Below are positions 1 through 13,501 of a stretch of DNA of 64,000 nt, in pieces (within the stretch, counting starts at the first letter, position 1; every line of letters begins with the position of its first letter). Position numbers and translations under genes: made by a program. The notes below the pieces were generated by a model. The model was given only the letters and a program-made list of their open reading frames with translations, was not told the DNA's origin and ran no database searches. Source of the DNA: Bifidobacterium gallicum DSM 20093 = LMG 11596 (lineage in GTDB: Bacteria > Actinomycetota > Actinomycetes > Actinomycetales > Bifidobacteriaceae); contig NZ_JGYW01000003.1 of assembly GCF_000741205.1 (NCBI RefSeq), positions 62,001-126,000 of the forward strand, written 5' to 3'.

Positions 1-1765
1 GCGGCAACGCGCCCTGACGCCGAAGCTTTTCTTGACGGACCGGATCACCTGATATCACGCCACAAGGGCGCCCACCATCACACCTCACCTTGAACATCCC
101 CCGGATTTGCCTGGGGGACAGGCCACATGCTTGGCCACGGAAAACCACCTCCGCGGCAGGCTACCGGTCCGTGTCACTCCCGCGCTCACCACCAACCCGT
201 CCGAGCCACGACCCCGAACACCCGGGACCGCCCGAAAGCGGACCCGGCCGGCCGGGGAAGCGGCCTTCCAGGAAAGCGGCGTTGGTCGGTCGCGTGCCGG
301 TACGGGAATATCAACCCGTTCATCCATTCGACTACGCCTGTCGGCCTCGCCTTAGGACCCGACTCACCCAGGGACGATGAACGTGGCCCTGGAACCCTTG
401 GTCGTCCAGCGGCGGGGATCTTCACCCCGCTTTCGCTACTCATGTCTGCATTCTCACTCCCGCACGGTCCACCACGGGTCACCCCGCGGCTTCACCCCAT
501 GCAGGACGCTCTCCTACCCAGCAAGCAAACGCCTGCTGCCGCGTCTTCGGTGGCGTGCTTGAGCCCCGCTACATTGTCGGCGCGGAACCACTAGACCAGT
601 GAGCTGTTACGCACTCTTTCAAGGATGGCTGCTTCTGAGCCAACCTCCTGGCTGTCTATGCGACTCCACATCCTTTCCCACTTAGCACGCGCTTGGGGAC
701 CTTAGACGACGGTCCGGGCTGTCTCCCTCTCGACGACGGAGCTTATCCCCCGCCGACTCACTGCCGGAATACACATGACGGGTATTCGGAGTTTGGCTGC
801 TATTGGTACCCAGTACGGGCCCGCGAGCATCCAGTAGCTCTACCCCCCGCATGCAATCAACCGACGCTGCACCTAAATGCATTTCGGAGAGAACCAGCTA
901 TCACGGAATTTGATTGGCCTTTCACCCCTAACCCCAGGTCATCCCCTCAGTTTTCAACCTAAGTGGGTGCGGTCCTCCACGCGGTCTTACCCGCGCTTCA
1001 ACCTGCCCAGGGCTAGATCATCCCGCTTCGGGTCCAGGACAAGCGACTCAAGACGCCTTTTAAGACTCGCTTTCGCTACGCATCCGCCACAAGGCTTATG
1101 CTCGCCACCTGCCACTGACTCGCAGACTCATTTTTCGATAGGCACGCCGTCACCCCCCAAAGGAAGGCTCCGACGGTTTGTAAGCGCACGGTTTCAGGAA
1201 CTGTTTCACTCCCCTCCCGGGGTGCTTTTCACCTTTCCCTCACGGTACTGGTTCACTATCGGTCAGACACTCATACTTAGGCTTACCCGACGGTCCGGGC
1301 TGATTCACACGGGATTCCACGAGGCCCGCGCTACTCGGGAACAACCACTCGCCAGACCATGCGCGTTCGGTTACGGGGCCATCACCCTCTACGGCCCGGT
1401 ATCCAACCCGGTTCACCTCACACACGGTTTTCTCACTGGCGGCACACGCGTCGGCATGTGCACAGGTCGTCCCACGACCCCGTGCGCGCAACCCCCGACG
1501 GGTATCACACGCGCACGGTTTAGCCTCATCCGCTTTCGCTCGCCACTACTCACGGAGTTTCCTTTCCTGCAGGTACTGAGATGTTTCACTTCCCTGCGTA
1601 CCCCCCAGCCCGAAAGCTGGTGCCGGCCCACAACAGCCGGCGGGTTTCCCCATTCGGACACCCTCGGATCAAAGCCCTGTCGGCGGCTCCCCGAGGACTA
1701 TCGCGGCCCCACACGTCCTTCATCGGCACTGTCTGCCAAGGCATCCACCACACGCCCTTACAGGC
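1..1765 (-). rRNA. rrl: 23S ribosomal RNA, 5' part (runs off left edge)
   Basis: Reading the minus strand from about 1765 gives the conserved 23S 5' start (GGATGCCTTGGCA near 1735-1750), and typical 23S domains follow to the window edge. The 3' part of the gene lies left of base 1. It is the second gene of a 16S-23S operon read leftward. The exact 5' end is estimated from the conserved start and may be off by a few bases. Long open frames across it on both strands are chance products of rRNA sequence. Confidence 0.96.
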
Positions 1766-3779
<2,014 letters not shown>

Positions 3780-4236
3780 AAATCATGGAAAGCCAAAAAA
3801 CGGCTCTACAAAAAATAATCAACGGCCGTTCCCTTAAGGACAAGGAACGGACACACAAAAAACCCCGGCACCAATCAAACCCTCTCGGGCACCACACGGG
3901 CAGGCACCGGACTGGCAATCAAAAACAAAACCAAACAAAAGGTTCGCTAAAAAAAGAAGTAGTACAGTACACACTATTGAGTTCTCAAACCACCACCACA
4001 CACCCACCAACCACACCAGGAAAACCCCGGCAAGCCGTGAGCGGCAGCAAAAGAAAAACCTACACCACCCACACCAAAACCGCAACCCACCACACAAAAA
4101 CCCAAACAACACAACACCTCCACGGCGTGTCGCAACCAACCAAAACAACCCCACAACAACACCCAAACCACCCCAACCAACCCCAAAACCACCCCACAAC
4201 GGCGTGTCACCACCACAACACCATCCACACAACACA
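3780..4236 (-). promoter_or_regulatory. rRNA operon leader and promoter region, G/T-rich on transcribed-sense strand
   Basis: There is no gene in this stretch. It holds the 16S leader with boxA, a T-run near 3945-3951, and an upstream zone (about 4020-4236) in which the plus strand is almost only A and C. The sequence GACACGCCG occurs twice on the minus strand (near 4121-4130 and 4199-4208). I could not pick a convincing -35/-10 pair, so promoter positions are not assigned. Confidence 0.55.
3972..3989 (-). promoter_or_regulatory. boxA-like rRNA leader motif
   Basis: On the minus strand this reads TTTGAGAACTCAATAGTG, about 190 nt before the 16S 5' end. The core TTTGAGAACT recurs in the 16S-23S spacer. 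Its position in both leader and spacer matches actinobacterial rRNA antitermination (Nus-factor) boxA elements. Confidence 0.7.
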
Positions 4237-4272
4237 AAATCCCGCGCCACCCAATCGGATGACGCGGGATTT
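4237..4272 (-). terminator. Hairpin terminator downstream of glf
   Basis: Perfect 10-bp arms AAATCCCGCG / CGCGGGATTT enclose a 16-nt loop. On the minus strand the second arm is followed by TTTTGTGTTGTG, so it fits a rho-independent terminator for glf. Confidence 0.7.
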
Positions 4273-4303
4273 GCGAATCAGTTACGAGCCAGTTCAAGAC
4301 CCC

Positions 4304-4362
4304 ACTCAAGCTCAAACTCAAGCTCAAGTTCCAGCTCAAGCTCAAGCCCTACTCAAGCTCAC
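4304..4362. repeat. CTCAAG hexamer repeat tract after glf
   Basis: Degenerate tandem copies of CTCAAG (variants CTCAAA, TTCCAG) lie between the glf stop codon and its terminator. They are outside the coding frame and have no visible function; copy number could vary by slippage. Confidence 0.8.
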
Positions 4363-4364
4363 TC

Positions 4365-5585
<1,221 letters not shown>

Positions 5586-5754
5586 TCATCGCCACATGCT
5601 GTCCCGCGCCGAACATCACGGTATCAATCGTCCTTCAGTGTAGCCCGTAATATAGCCCGCTTTTTCCAACCCCTCTCCCCCTATCCTCCCCACACTTCGC
5701 ACGCAGCCCAAGCGTCACGCAATCGAACCCCACTATGTTCTAGGATAAAGAGTC

Positions 5755-7245
5755 GTGAACACAGCGCTTCCTGACTCCCCCGCAACCCCGCCGGCAGCCC
5801 CTGCGGCCCCATCAACTTCCGCTGCAACCCGCGACACTGCAACTCCGGCAGCCCTCGAAACTCGCGGTCCAGCAGCCCCCTCAGCAGCCCCCACAGCACC
5901 CGCCACCAGCGCCACGCTGCCAACGCCCGTCGCGCCTCCCAGCGTGCGCACATTGCCGCCGTTCAGCCTGCTGATGTCGGTGTATGCCAACAACAGCGTC
6001 CATGAGGTCACGCGTGCCGTCGAATCAGGCACGATCGCCCAGGAACTGCCGCCCACGCAGATTGTGATTGTGCGCGACGGTCCCGTTGATGTTGAGTTGC
6101 AGCGGTTTCTCGACATGCTGCCCACCACGCTCGAGCTGTGGTTCTCGGGCCAGGTGGTGCCTGAGCTCACCGTCGTGCCGCTTGAGACCAATGAAGGTCT
6201 CGCCCACGCGCTGAACATCGGCCTTGAGCATTGCAAATATGACGTTGTGGCGCGCGCGGACGCCGATGACATTTCGTTGCCCGACCGCTTTTCGTCCATG
6301 ATTCCGTGGTTCGCTCCCGATCAGCCGCGTCTTGACGCGTTGGGCAGCTCGATTCAGGAATTCACAACCGAGATGCTCAATACTGATGACGAGCGTTCTG
6401 GACAGGTTCGTTTACTGCCCGCGTGCGGCGAGGAACTCGACCGCTTCGCGCGCATGCAGTCGCCGCTGCATCATCCGAGCGTCGTGTTGCGCAAGTCAAG
6501 CGTGCAACAGGTGGGTGGGTATCCTGAAAATTCGGGCCGGTTCGAGGATTACCTGCTGTGGAGCCGTTTGATGACGAACGGCTGTGTACTGCGCAATCTG
6601 CCGCAGGTGCTCGTGCTGTACTGCGTTGACGGCGACGCGTTCGACCGTCGCGGCGGCCGTCAGATGTTGCGCGACGAGTGGCAGCTGCAGCGCACGTTCC
6701 GCAAGGAGAAGTTCACAAGTTTCGCGCAATTCCTGCGCAATGTGGTGGTGCGCGCGGGTTACCGCTTGGTGCCGTCCTCGTGGCGTCAGAAGGCGTATCA
6801 TCAGCTCGTGCGTTCGCGCAACAACGCTGCGGATGGTGATTTTCATGATGATTCCCGCTCATCCTCGCAAATCACGGCCAGTACCCCGCAGACCACCACG
6901 ATGCTCGCAGAGCCAACCGATAAGCCAGCCACACCGCCGAAGCCGCGCGCCGTGGAATCCAAGCCCGTGGTGTGGGTAGTGCCCGCTTCCGAGCAGGAGG
7001 ATGTGCCAAGTTTTGCGCCAATGAATCCTGAGCGCACTTCAGCCAACCGTGCCGCACGCGCCGCACAGCGCGAAGACCAGCATGTGGCTGAACAGGCCGT
7101 GGCCGGATTGCAGGAAGATGGCGTTGTGCAGTCGTTCTCGCAAGAAATACCGGCACTGCGCTTCAGTGAAACATCAGGCATTCAGCGCATCAACGCGCAA
7201 AACATCGAAGCTGTGATTCCTGATCTGAAAAGCTTCAATCTCTAA
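5755..7245 (+). CDS. Family 2 glycosyltransferase
   Basis: Predicted cytoplasmic or membrane-associated GT2 enzyme of 496 residues. The first 65 residues are Ala/Pro/Thr-rich and look disordered. The GT-A domain follows: FSLLMSVYANN, IVIVRDGP, and ARADADDISLPDRF, which carries the metal-binding DxD. The conserved GGYPE and FEDYLLWSRL segments resemble glucosyl- or rhamnosyl-transferases of capsule clusters. The last 130 residues are low-complexity. The start is GTG at 5755 with AGGA 9 nt upstream. It ends convergently with the gene at 7328. The sugar transferred is unknown; the context suggests surface-glycan assembly. Confidence 0.85.
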   Translation: MNTALPDSPATPPAAPAAPSTSAATRDTATPAALETRGPAAPSAAPTAPATSATLPTPVAPPSVRTLPPFSLLMSVYANNSVHEVTRAVESGTIAQELPPTQIVIVRDGPVDVELQRFLDMLPTTLELWFSGQVVPELTVVPLETNEGLAHALNIGLEHCKYDVVARADADDISLPDRFSSMIPWFAPDQPRLDALGSSIQEFTTEMLNTDDERSGQVRLLPACGEELDRFARMQSPLHHPSVVLRKSSVQQVGGYPENSGRFEDYLLWSRLMTNGCVLRNLPQVLVLYCVDGDAFDRRGGRQMLRDEWQLQRTFRKEKFTSFAQFLRNVVVRAGYRLVPSSWRQKAYHQLVRSRNNAADGDFHDDSRSSSQITASTPQTTTMLAEPTDKPATPPKPRAVESKPVVWVVPASEQEDVPSFAPMNPERTSANRAARAAQREDQHVAEQAVAGLQEDGVVQSFSQEIPALRFSETSGIQRINAQNIEAVIPDLKSFNL

Positions 7246-7288
7246 CCGCTGGCAGCCAGCAAAAGGCAAGCGAGAGGTGCCGCATCCG

Positions 7289-7314
7289 AACCGGCTGCTT
7301 GATGGCAGCCGGTT
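7289..7314. terminator. Hairpin between convergent glycosyltransferase genes
   Basis: A perfect 10-bp inverted repeat (AACCGGCTGC / GCAGCCGGTT, 6-nt loop) sits between two convergent genes, so it may act in both directions. There is no strong U-tract on either side. Confidence 0.6.
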
Positions 7315-7327
7315 ACGTGCTGCTGAC

Positions 7328-8296
7328 TTAGCGTTCCACGGTTTTGATCGCGCGTTCCGCCAGCGGTTCGCTGGCAAAAATGGCCTCATTCGATTCGGGA
7401 TTGGTGTGCCATCCTTGGTTCCAGCCCTCTTGGAAATACGTCAACAATGCTTCGCGATCCGCGCCGCGCGCAATCGTCAAAGCCCAACGACGCATAGTTT
7501 TCAGTAGCAACTCGGCATATTCTTCCGCATAAAAATCGGATCGGCGCAATCGCATCATCCAGATTTTGTTGCGCACTTCGTTGACGAACCGCGCGCCCGG
7601 ATCCGCGTCTGAGGAGCCAAACACTTTGGTCCGATGCTCCACCACGCTATTGGGCACGTAGTAGCCGATACCGCGTTTGAGCAGCGCCGACGTGAATTCA
7701 AAATCGTCGTTCCATAAGAAATATGCGGCTAGCGGCAATCGGTGCAATCCTTGCACGGCACCCGCATTGATCAGGCAAGACACGAACGACAACGACCGCA
7801 CCTGGAACGCGCCCTGCGACCCCTGGAGGAACCGCTGACCTTTGCGCACAAACGTACGCAACCGCGGCTTGTTCATCAGATGTTCGCGACCATCGGTCCA
7901 CACAGCTTTTGACCCCAATACCGTCGGCAACACGCCATTCTCAGCAACGCTCGCGTCAACAGCGTCCAGCAGTTGCGCCAACGCCGTGCGCTTGGGAATC
8001 GTGTCGTCGTCCATGACCCACAGATATTGCACAGTGTCGGGCCGGTAATAGTGCTGCATCGCGAGCGCGATACCCGCACAAAAACCGCCAGCGCCGCCAT
8101 AGTTCTTGTTGAGTTCAACCACATGGGGATGCAATGGATGAGTGCGCGCGACGCGCAGCGCATGGTCGGTGCTTGCGTTGTCTATGACAATCACATGGTC
8201 GGCCTTGCGTGTTTGCCGCTGAATGCCTGTCAAACATTCTCGCAGCAGTTCTTCACGGTTATAGGACACGACAATCGCGGTGACTTCACAATGCAT
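7328..8296 (-). CDS. Family 2 glycosyltransferase, GlfT/rhamnosyltransferase-like
   Basis: GT2 enzyme of 322 residues with TAIVVSYNREELL at the N-terminus, VIVIDNASTD, NKNYGGAGGFCAGI and the metal-binding WVMDDDTIP. The GGAGGF segment before DDD is typical of the GlfT1/GlfT2 and related rhamnosyltransferase group. No Shine-Dalgarno precedes any start. ATG at 8296 is preferred because CATAAT lies 7 nt upstream, which would make the message leaderless; ATG at 8305 and a frame to 8374 are alternatives. It follows the DUF6541-like gene at 8387 on the same strand. Likely role: adding a sugar, perhaps Galf, to a cell-wall glycan. Confidence 0.85.
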   Translation of the reverse strand: MHCEVTAIVVSYNREELLRECLTGIQRQTRKADHVIVIDNASTDHALRVARTHPLHPHVVELNKNYGGAGGFCAGIALAMQHYYRPDTVQYLWVMDDDTIPKRTALAQLLDAVDASVAENGVLPTVLGSKAVWTDGREHLMNKPRLRTFVRKGQRFLQGSQGAFQVRSLSFVSCLINAGAVQGLHRLPLAAYFLWNDDFEFTSALLKRGIGYYVPNSVVEHRTKVFGSSDADPGARFVNEVRNKIWMMRLRRSDFYAEEYAELLLKTMRRWALTIARGADREALLTYFQEGWNQGWHTNPESNEAIFASEPLAERAIKTVER

Positions 8297-8386
8297 GTGC
8301 CTCATTATGCCCGTCAAGGCCGTCATTGTGCTGGGCCAGTGCAGCGGTGCGCAGCAATGTGCAACAGCGCACAACTGTTTGCAACA

Positions 8387-10489
8387 TCAGCGCACGCTGC
8401 AGCCTACGATGTGGTACAGCGTGGCTTCCCCTTGCGAATCCATGGGCTCAAGCAGCGGACTGGACGCTGCATCAAAGCGTTGCATGCCGTCGAACACCTG
8501 ATGCTGCGGATCATTGCTGACATAGGGTTCGCCCATATCCAAGTACCATTCCAAGCCTTGGTCGTTCAGAATCGAGCACACCTTGTCGTCATTGCCGATG
8601 TTGTCCATGTGGGTGCCCAGATAGCTGTGGTCATGGTCCCAGATCATGTACAAGTGCGGGTAATACAGGTCTCGACCGCCGATAGCGAGCGCGAAACCGC
8701 TACCATTCCACGGGTCGGATACGATCAGTTCGCCTTCAGGCACGGTGTCGCCAAGTCGTTTGAGCAGCAAGTATTTGTCTTGTGACAGCATCGGATTGTT
8801 GGCCCCGTTGGCTGCGAATTGGGCTGTCTGCCCCACGGCATGTGCCATCGTGTTGGCTTGGGGGCTTAACAGCACGCATAGGCATGTCAACGAGAGCAAC
8901 ACGGTGCGTGGCAGGTTTCCGATCACGATGCGCATGCGTGAGTCATGCGTGCCGCCGTTATCTGCTGTGTTGGCTGTGTTGGCGGTCTTGGCGTGGAGAC
9001 GGTTACGCCACCAACGGCATAATGTCAAGCAGCCCAAGCATATGATCGGAATCGTGATCATGGCCCAGGCGGCAAATGGCCGGCGTTGGTCCTTGTACCA
9101 CAATGCTGTCACGACTTTGGCCCAGTCGGCATGCGTGCCCGCGCAGCACGCGACCACAAAGCACAGCAGCGCATAGGAGCACAGCAATATGGCGCCATCA
9201 CGACGCGTTCCAGTTCGTTTTTTGGCCAGCAAGACTATTGACAACACTGCGATGGCCAGCAGTGCCACGACAATCCAATCCACAGGCATGCGTGCGGCGC
9301 GCGAATCAATCGGCGTGCCCGACAATGCGCGCCAAATCGCTGATGACATCGAGTCGGTCGGCAGCGCCTGGCCGCCGTTGAGATGGTCGCGAATCGGCCT
9401 CGTGTTGTTGCGCAAATACATGCGGTCGAATACGACTGCGCCACAGGCCAATATGGCCAGCACAATCAGTGTGAACGCAACCACGGCCACATGCATGACA
9501 TGCGCGCCGTAGCGGCGTTTGAGCGCGCGAGCCGCAGTGATCAGCCACCAGATCAGCAGTGGCAACGCCAGCAGCAGGAACGTCATCATCACGCGGAAAT
9601 GCGCGACGCTGACGGCAAGCATGCCCGTCACGATCCAACCCAGACCTGCCGCGCAACGGCCACCGCCATGATTCCACTCGTGCATGGCCCATTGCCATGT
9701 GGCGGCAAATAGCACGGGCATTACGCATTGCGCGGCGAACATCGAATAGAGCGTGCCCCAATCGAGCAGCAGAAACGGGAAGCCGCCAGCCATAGCAGCC
9801 AAGGCTGGAGCCATGATGTCGGTCAGCATGTGGCGCCCGCAGACGGTGCGTACCACATAGAGCACGGAAATCGGATTCACGCATGCCGCGAACACGATCC
9901 ATGCACACATGATCGCCGCGGGCGATGTGGTGGATGGCACGGCCAATTGTCCAAGTGCCGCAAACTGTTGGAACGCGATCGGATAGACATCGCGCACAGG
10001 CGGCAATGCGTGCAACATGTCTGCCTGGCCCGAATGCACGATATGCCCGACCACGTTCGTATGAAAAATAGAGTCATAATTTTGCATGACTTGGTCAGGC
10101 GAAGGGACTGCGGAAATCAATCGTCCAATAATGGCCACGGCGGCGAGCAGCACGCCGAAAACCGGGGCCCACGAACGTGGGAGCCGGCCCGCGGAAAGCA
10201 CGAATGCGGGCGAACGGTGGATCAATGATTGCACCACGAACACGAGCAGCGCGGCGAACGCGGCGGTGCAACCGTATACAGCCCACCCCCAGCGCATGCC
10301 GAGGCGCGCGCACCACAAGCCCGATGCCGTTGCAACAATCAGCGAAATCAGTGGAGCCCAAGCCAGGATGCCCGTACACCTGCGCCGTCCCGCGCCGGCG
10401 AGCCATGCAATAATCGAGCCTGGCACATACAGCGCAACCATAATGAGGACGGTGGGCGCGATGGCGGACCCCCACGAGGCGAGCTGCAT
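8387..10489 (-). CDS. Large polytopic membrane protein, DUF6541-like (GT-C type)
   Basis: A 700-residue protein with about 12 or more hydrophobic segments in the N-terminal two thirds and a soluble C-terminal domain that begins near LLKRLGDTVPEGELIVSDPWNGSG. An early extracytoplasmic loop DQVMQNYDSIFHTN is rich in acidic and polar residues, as in GT-C enzymes that use polyprenyl-phosphate sugars. The layout matches the actinobacterial DUF6541 membrane proteins. The start is ATG 10489 with AAAGGAG 6 nt upstream. It is divergent from the LtaS-like gene and upstream of the GT2 gene at 7328. The glycosyltransferase role is inferred from fold type and neighbours only. Confidence 0.75.
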   Translation of the reverse strand: MQLASWGSAIAPTVLIMVALYVPGSIIAWLAGAGRRRCTGILAWAPLISLIVATASGLWCARLGMRWGWAVYGCTAAFAALLVFVVQSLIHRSPAFVLSAGRLPRSWAPVFGVLLAAVAIIGRLISAVPSPDQVMQNYDSIFHTNVVGHIVHSGQADMLHALPPVRDVYPIAFQQFAALGQLAVPSTTSPAAIMCAWIVFAACVNPISVLYVVRTVCGRHMLTDIMAPALAAMAGGFPFLLLDWGTLYSMFAAQCVMPVLFAATWQWAMHEWNHGGGRCAAGLGWIVTGMLAVSVAHFRVMMTFLLLALPLLIWWLITAARALKRRYGAHVMHVAVVAFTLIVLAILACGAVVFDRMYLRNNTRPIRDHLNGGQALPTDSMSSAIWRALSGTPIDSRAARMPVDWIVVALLAIAVLSIVLLAKKRTGTRRDGAILLCSYALLCFVVACCAGTHADWAKVVTALWYKDQRRPFAAWAMITIPIICLGCLTLCRWWRNRLHAKTANTANTADNGGTHDSRMRIVIGNLPRTVLLSLTCLCVLLSPQANTMAHAVGQTAQFAANGANNPMLSQDKYLLLKRLGDTVPEGELIVSDPWNGSGFALAIGGRDLYYPHLYMIWDHDHSYLGTHMDNIGNDDKVCSILNDQGLEWYLDMGEPYVSNDPQHQVFDGMQRFDAASSPLLEPMDSQGEATLYHIVGCSVR

Positions 10490-10718
10490 GGAACGCTCCT
10501 TTATGAACACAATTCAATGAAATAGTCAACCGGTCAACGGCAGAGTATCGAGAGCTGCAAGGCCGCACGGTCATTCATCTAGATTACATTTGAACCATGA
10601 TTCGCTCCGGTGCGAACGATTGCAGCTTTATTGAGTACTCTGTGTCATCGTTACTGTGCAAGCATAAACGCGCCGGCAGCCCGTACCGGAACCAAAGCAC
10701 AACAAGAAAGAGGACGTC

Positions 10719-13463
10719 ATGGCCGATCTTGATCAGACGGAAGATCCCAAGGATCTGCACGAACAGATCGAGCAAGAATCCGGTCATGCCGGTGCTGAGG
10801 CGGGTTCGGGACAGGCCGAGTCCCCGCAGACTGCTGCTCCGGCAGAGCGTGAAGCGGCAGTTGACAAGTCGGCACAACAGCCGGATGCGCAGACTGCAGC
10901 GGATACAACGAATACAGCTAATACAGCGAATCAGGAAGCGGCTGAGAGCGCAATGAATCGCGGGACAACTGAGAGCGCACTGGGCAATGATGCGCAGGCT
11001 GTGAAGCAGGAGATGTCCGAAACGGCGCAGGCTAATGAGACGGATGCGAACAGCATTGCCAGCAGTTCAGAAACCATTGGAACGGTGGACGGGGAGACTG
11101 CCGACACTGCGCAAACTGGTGAGTCTGGCGAACAGAACAATGACGCAACCGTTCAGCATGCAGCCGACGAAGCGGCTGATCAGCCCGCTGCTGAAACGGG
11201 TGGGGAATCTAGTGCCGAAACGGCCGGCGAGACTACTGCTGAGACGGGTGGTGAGGGCGCCTTGGAAACGACCGACGAACCCGCTGCCGTGACAGCTAAC
11301 GAATCTGCCAAAGATTCTGCGGCCATGAGTGCAGCCAAGGGCGCGACGAAAGCGGCACACAAGCATCGCGGAGTGCATGCGCCGCAATGGTGGGTGCGTT
11401 ACAAGCAGACGAAGTTCTATCAAATCTGGGACAAACGCATCAAATTCTCGTATGGCGCGTATGCCGTCGTGTTCATTGTCGTGACGCTCGTCATGGACAT
11501 GTTCCAACTGTGGGGTACGGCTATTGGCAGCACCTATGATCCTAACGGTCCAAGCTTGTTGCATCAGGTGTTCAAAGCCGAATATATCTGGCTGTCAAGC
11601 ACCTCGGGCTGGCTCAATATGATTGGGCTCGCGTTGATTTATTTGGCCGTGATCTGTGTAATCAACCGGTTCTGGGTCGCCACAGGTATTTTTGGCGCTG
11701 TGATGACGGTGTTCGGCATTGCGAACAAAATCAAGATCGCGTTGCGCAACGAACCGATCATCCCGTCCGATTTGCTGTTTATTTCCGGCGGCCAGGGCGG
11801 CGAAATCACTTCGTTCGTGTCAGACGACATGAAAAGCCTGGTCAACGCGGCCATCTGGTTCGTGGTGTGGTATGTGATCATTTGCTTTGCGTTGCAATTT
11901 ATTGATAAACGCCGCGCATTCATTTATTGCTCCTGGATGCATCCGATTCGCAATGCCAAAAATATTTGTGGCACGTTGGGCCGCATCTTGGCCGCCGTGC
12001 TGAGCGTGGTATTGCTCGTGAATTACGCCTGGGGATTGTCGGACACTGAATCAGCCTCGTACCGCTTCACGTCGAAGACATTCGGTTACTCGCCAAAGCT
12101 CTGGAATGCGCTCGAAGATGCCCAAGCTTCGGGCACGGTGTCCACATTCTTGAGCCTGACGAAGATGCGCGCCATGGAAAAACCGGACGCCTACAGCGAG
12201 CAGGAAATGAATAAGCTTGCCGCAACCTACCGCAAACAGGCTGATGCGATCAACGAGCAGCGCAACACGCAATTGACCGACAACACGGTCATTGCCATTC
12301 TGTCGGAATCGTTCTCCGATCCCACGCGCGTGCCCGGCATCACCATGAGCGAGGATCCCATTCCGTTTGTGCGCCAGCTCAAGAACGACACGACGAGCGG
12401 CATCATGCTGTCGAGCGGCTACGGCGGCGGCACTGCGAACCTCGAATATCAAGAGCTGACAGGCCAAAGCATGGCCGTGTTCGACCCAAGTATGCTGGCC
12501 CCCTACCAGCAGCTTGTGCCGAAGCTGCGCTCGATTTTCACGTTCAACCAGATGTGGAACCGCGCTTGCGGCAGCGAGAAATGCTCCGTCGCGTTCCATC
12601 CGTACCAGAAGAACTTCTATATGCGCGATTCGAACTATAAGAAGTTCCAGTTCTCATACTTCAGGACGCAAGACACGCAGCCGCCTGTCACGCATCAAGA
12701 TACTTTGGAAAACAGCTGGGTCGTCAGTGATGAAGCCGCGTACAGGGACGTGCTTGACGAGGTCAAGTCGAATGACCTCAACCAGTTCGTGCAACTGATC
12801 ACGATGCAGAACCATGCGCCGTATACCACGCAATACCCGGACGACACGAACCAGTTCGTTGCCGCCAACACGTCCCAAGGCTTGTCTGGAGACGAGAAGC
12901 ATGCCATTGATGTCTATACGAAGGGCATCAACTACACCGACAAGGCCACCGAGCAGTTCCTTAACGAACTGAACACAATCAACAAGCCGATCACCGTCAT
13001 TTTCTATGGCGACCATCTGCCTGGCATTTACAGCACGGCACAGAAGAATCCGGCCAATGATCTGGCGCTGCACGAGACCGACTACTTCATCTGGTCGAAC
13101 ACGAAGGCACGGGAAACCAACAAGTCAATGGTCGACCATCCGGGACAGTACTCAACATCGAACTATTTCATGGCGCAAACGGCCACGCATCTCAACGCCA
13201 AAGTCTCGCCGTATCTGGCGCTGCTGACCGAGCTGCACCAGGCCATTCCGGCCATGGTGCGCATCGCTCCGACCGACGGCAAGTGGGCTCCGGGAGACAC
13301 GGTGACCGTGATCGACAAGGATGGCAATCTGATTCCCGAAAGCCAGCTCGACGAGCATGCCAAGCAGTTGCTGCATGATTACACGCTCGTGCAATACGAC
13401 ATGACAGTTGGCAACCGTTACCTTGAAGGACAGCAATTTCTGCAGCTGCCGGATGCGCAGTGA
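10719..13463 (+). CDS. LtaS-like phosphoglycerol transferase (sulfatase fold)
   Basis: Membrane enzyme expected to move glycerophosphate from phosphatidylglycerol onto a glycan outside the membrane. The first 220 residues are acidic, Ala/Thr/Glu-rich and repetitive (TAET, ESAAE-like units). Five membrane helices follow (about 240-445), then a sulfatase-type catalytic domain. Visible LtaS features are Glu530 in ILSESFSD, Thr572 in GGGTANLEY (equivalent of the nucleophilic Thr) and Asp765-His766 in YGDHLPG. At 914 residues it is longer than LtaS (about 650) because of the N-terminal extension. The start ATG has AGAGGAC upstream. It lies 38 bases before the DUF4012 gene, likely the same operon. 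Confidence 0.88.
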   Translation: MADLDQTEDPKDLHEQIEQESGHAGAEAGSGQAESPQTAAPAEREAAVDKSAQQPDAQTAADTTNTANTANQEAAESAMNRGTTESALGNDAQAVKQEMSETAQANETDANSIASSSETIGTVDGETADTAQTGESGEQNNDATVQHAADEAADQPAAETGGESSAETAGETTAETGGEGALETTDEPAAVTANESAKDSAAMSAAKGATKAAHKHRGVHAPQWWVRYKQTKFYQIWDKRIKFSYGAYAVVFIVVTLVMDMFQLWGTAIGSTYDPNGPSLLHQVFKAEYIWLSSTSGWLNMIGLALIYLAVICVINRFWVATGIFGAVMTVFGIANKIKIALRNEPIIPSDLLFISGGQGGEITSFVSDDMKSLVNAAIWFVVWYVIICFALQFIDKRRAFIYCSWMHPIRNAKNICGTLGRILAAVLSVVLLVNYAWGLSDTESASYRFTSKTFGYSPKLWNALEDAQASGTVSTFLSLTKMRAMEKPDAYSEQEMNKLAATYRKQADAINEQRNTQLTDNTVIAILSESFSDPTRVPGITMSEDPIPFVRQLKNDTTSGIMLSSGYGGGTANLEYQELTGQSMAVFDPSMLAPYQQLVPKLRSIFTFNQMWNRACGSEKCSVAFHPYQKNFYMRDSNYKKFQFSYFRTQDTQPPVTHQDTLENSWVVSDEAAYRDVLDEVKSNDLNQFVQLITMQNHAPYTTQYPDDTNQFVAANTSQGLSGDEKHAIDVYTKGINYTDKATEQFLNELNTINKPITVIFYGDHLPGIYSTAQKNPANDLALHETDYFIWSNTKARETNKSMVDHPGQYSTSNYFMAQTATHLNAKVSPYLALLTELHQAIPAMVRIAPTDGKWAPGDTVTVIDKDGNLIPESQLDEHAKQLLHDYTLVQYDMTVGNRYLEGQQFLQLPDAQ

Positions 13464-13501
13464 GCAGCAAGCAGTGAGCAGTAAGCAGTGAGGGGACAAT
13501 C

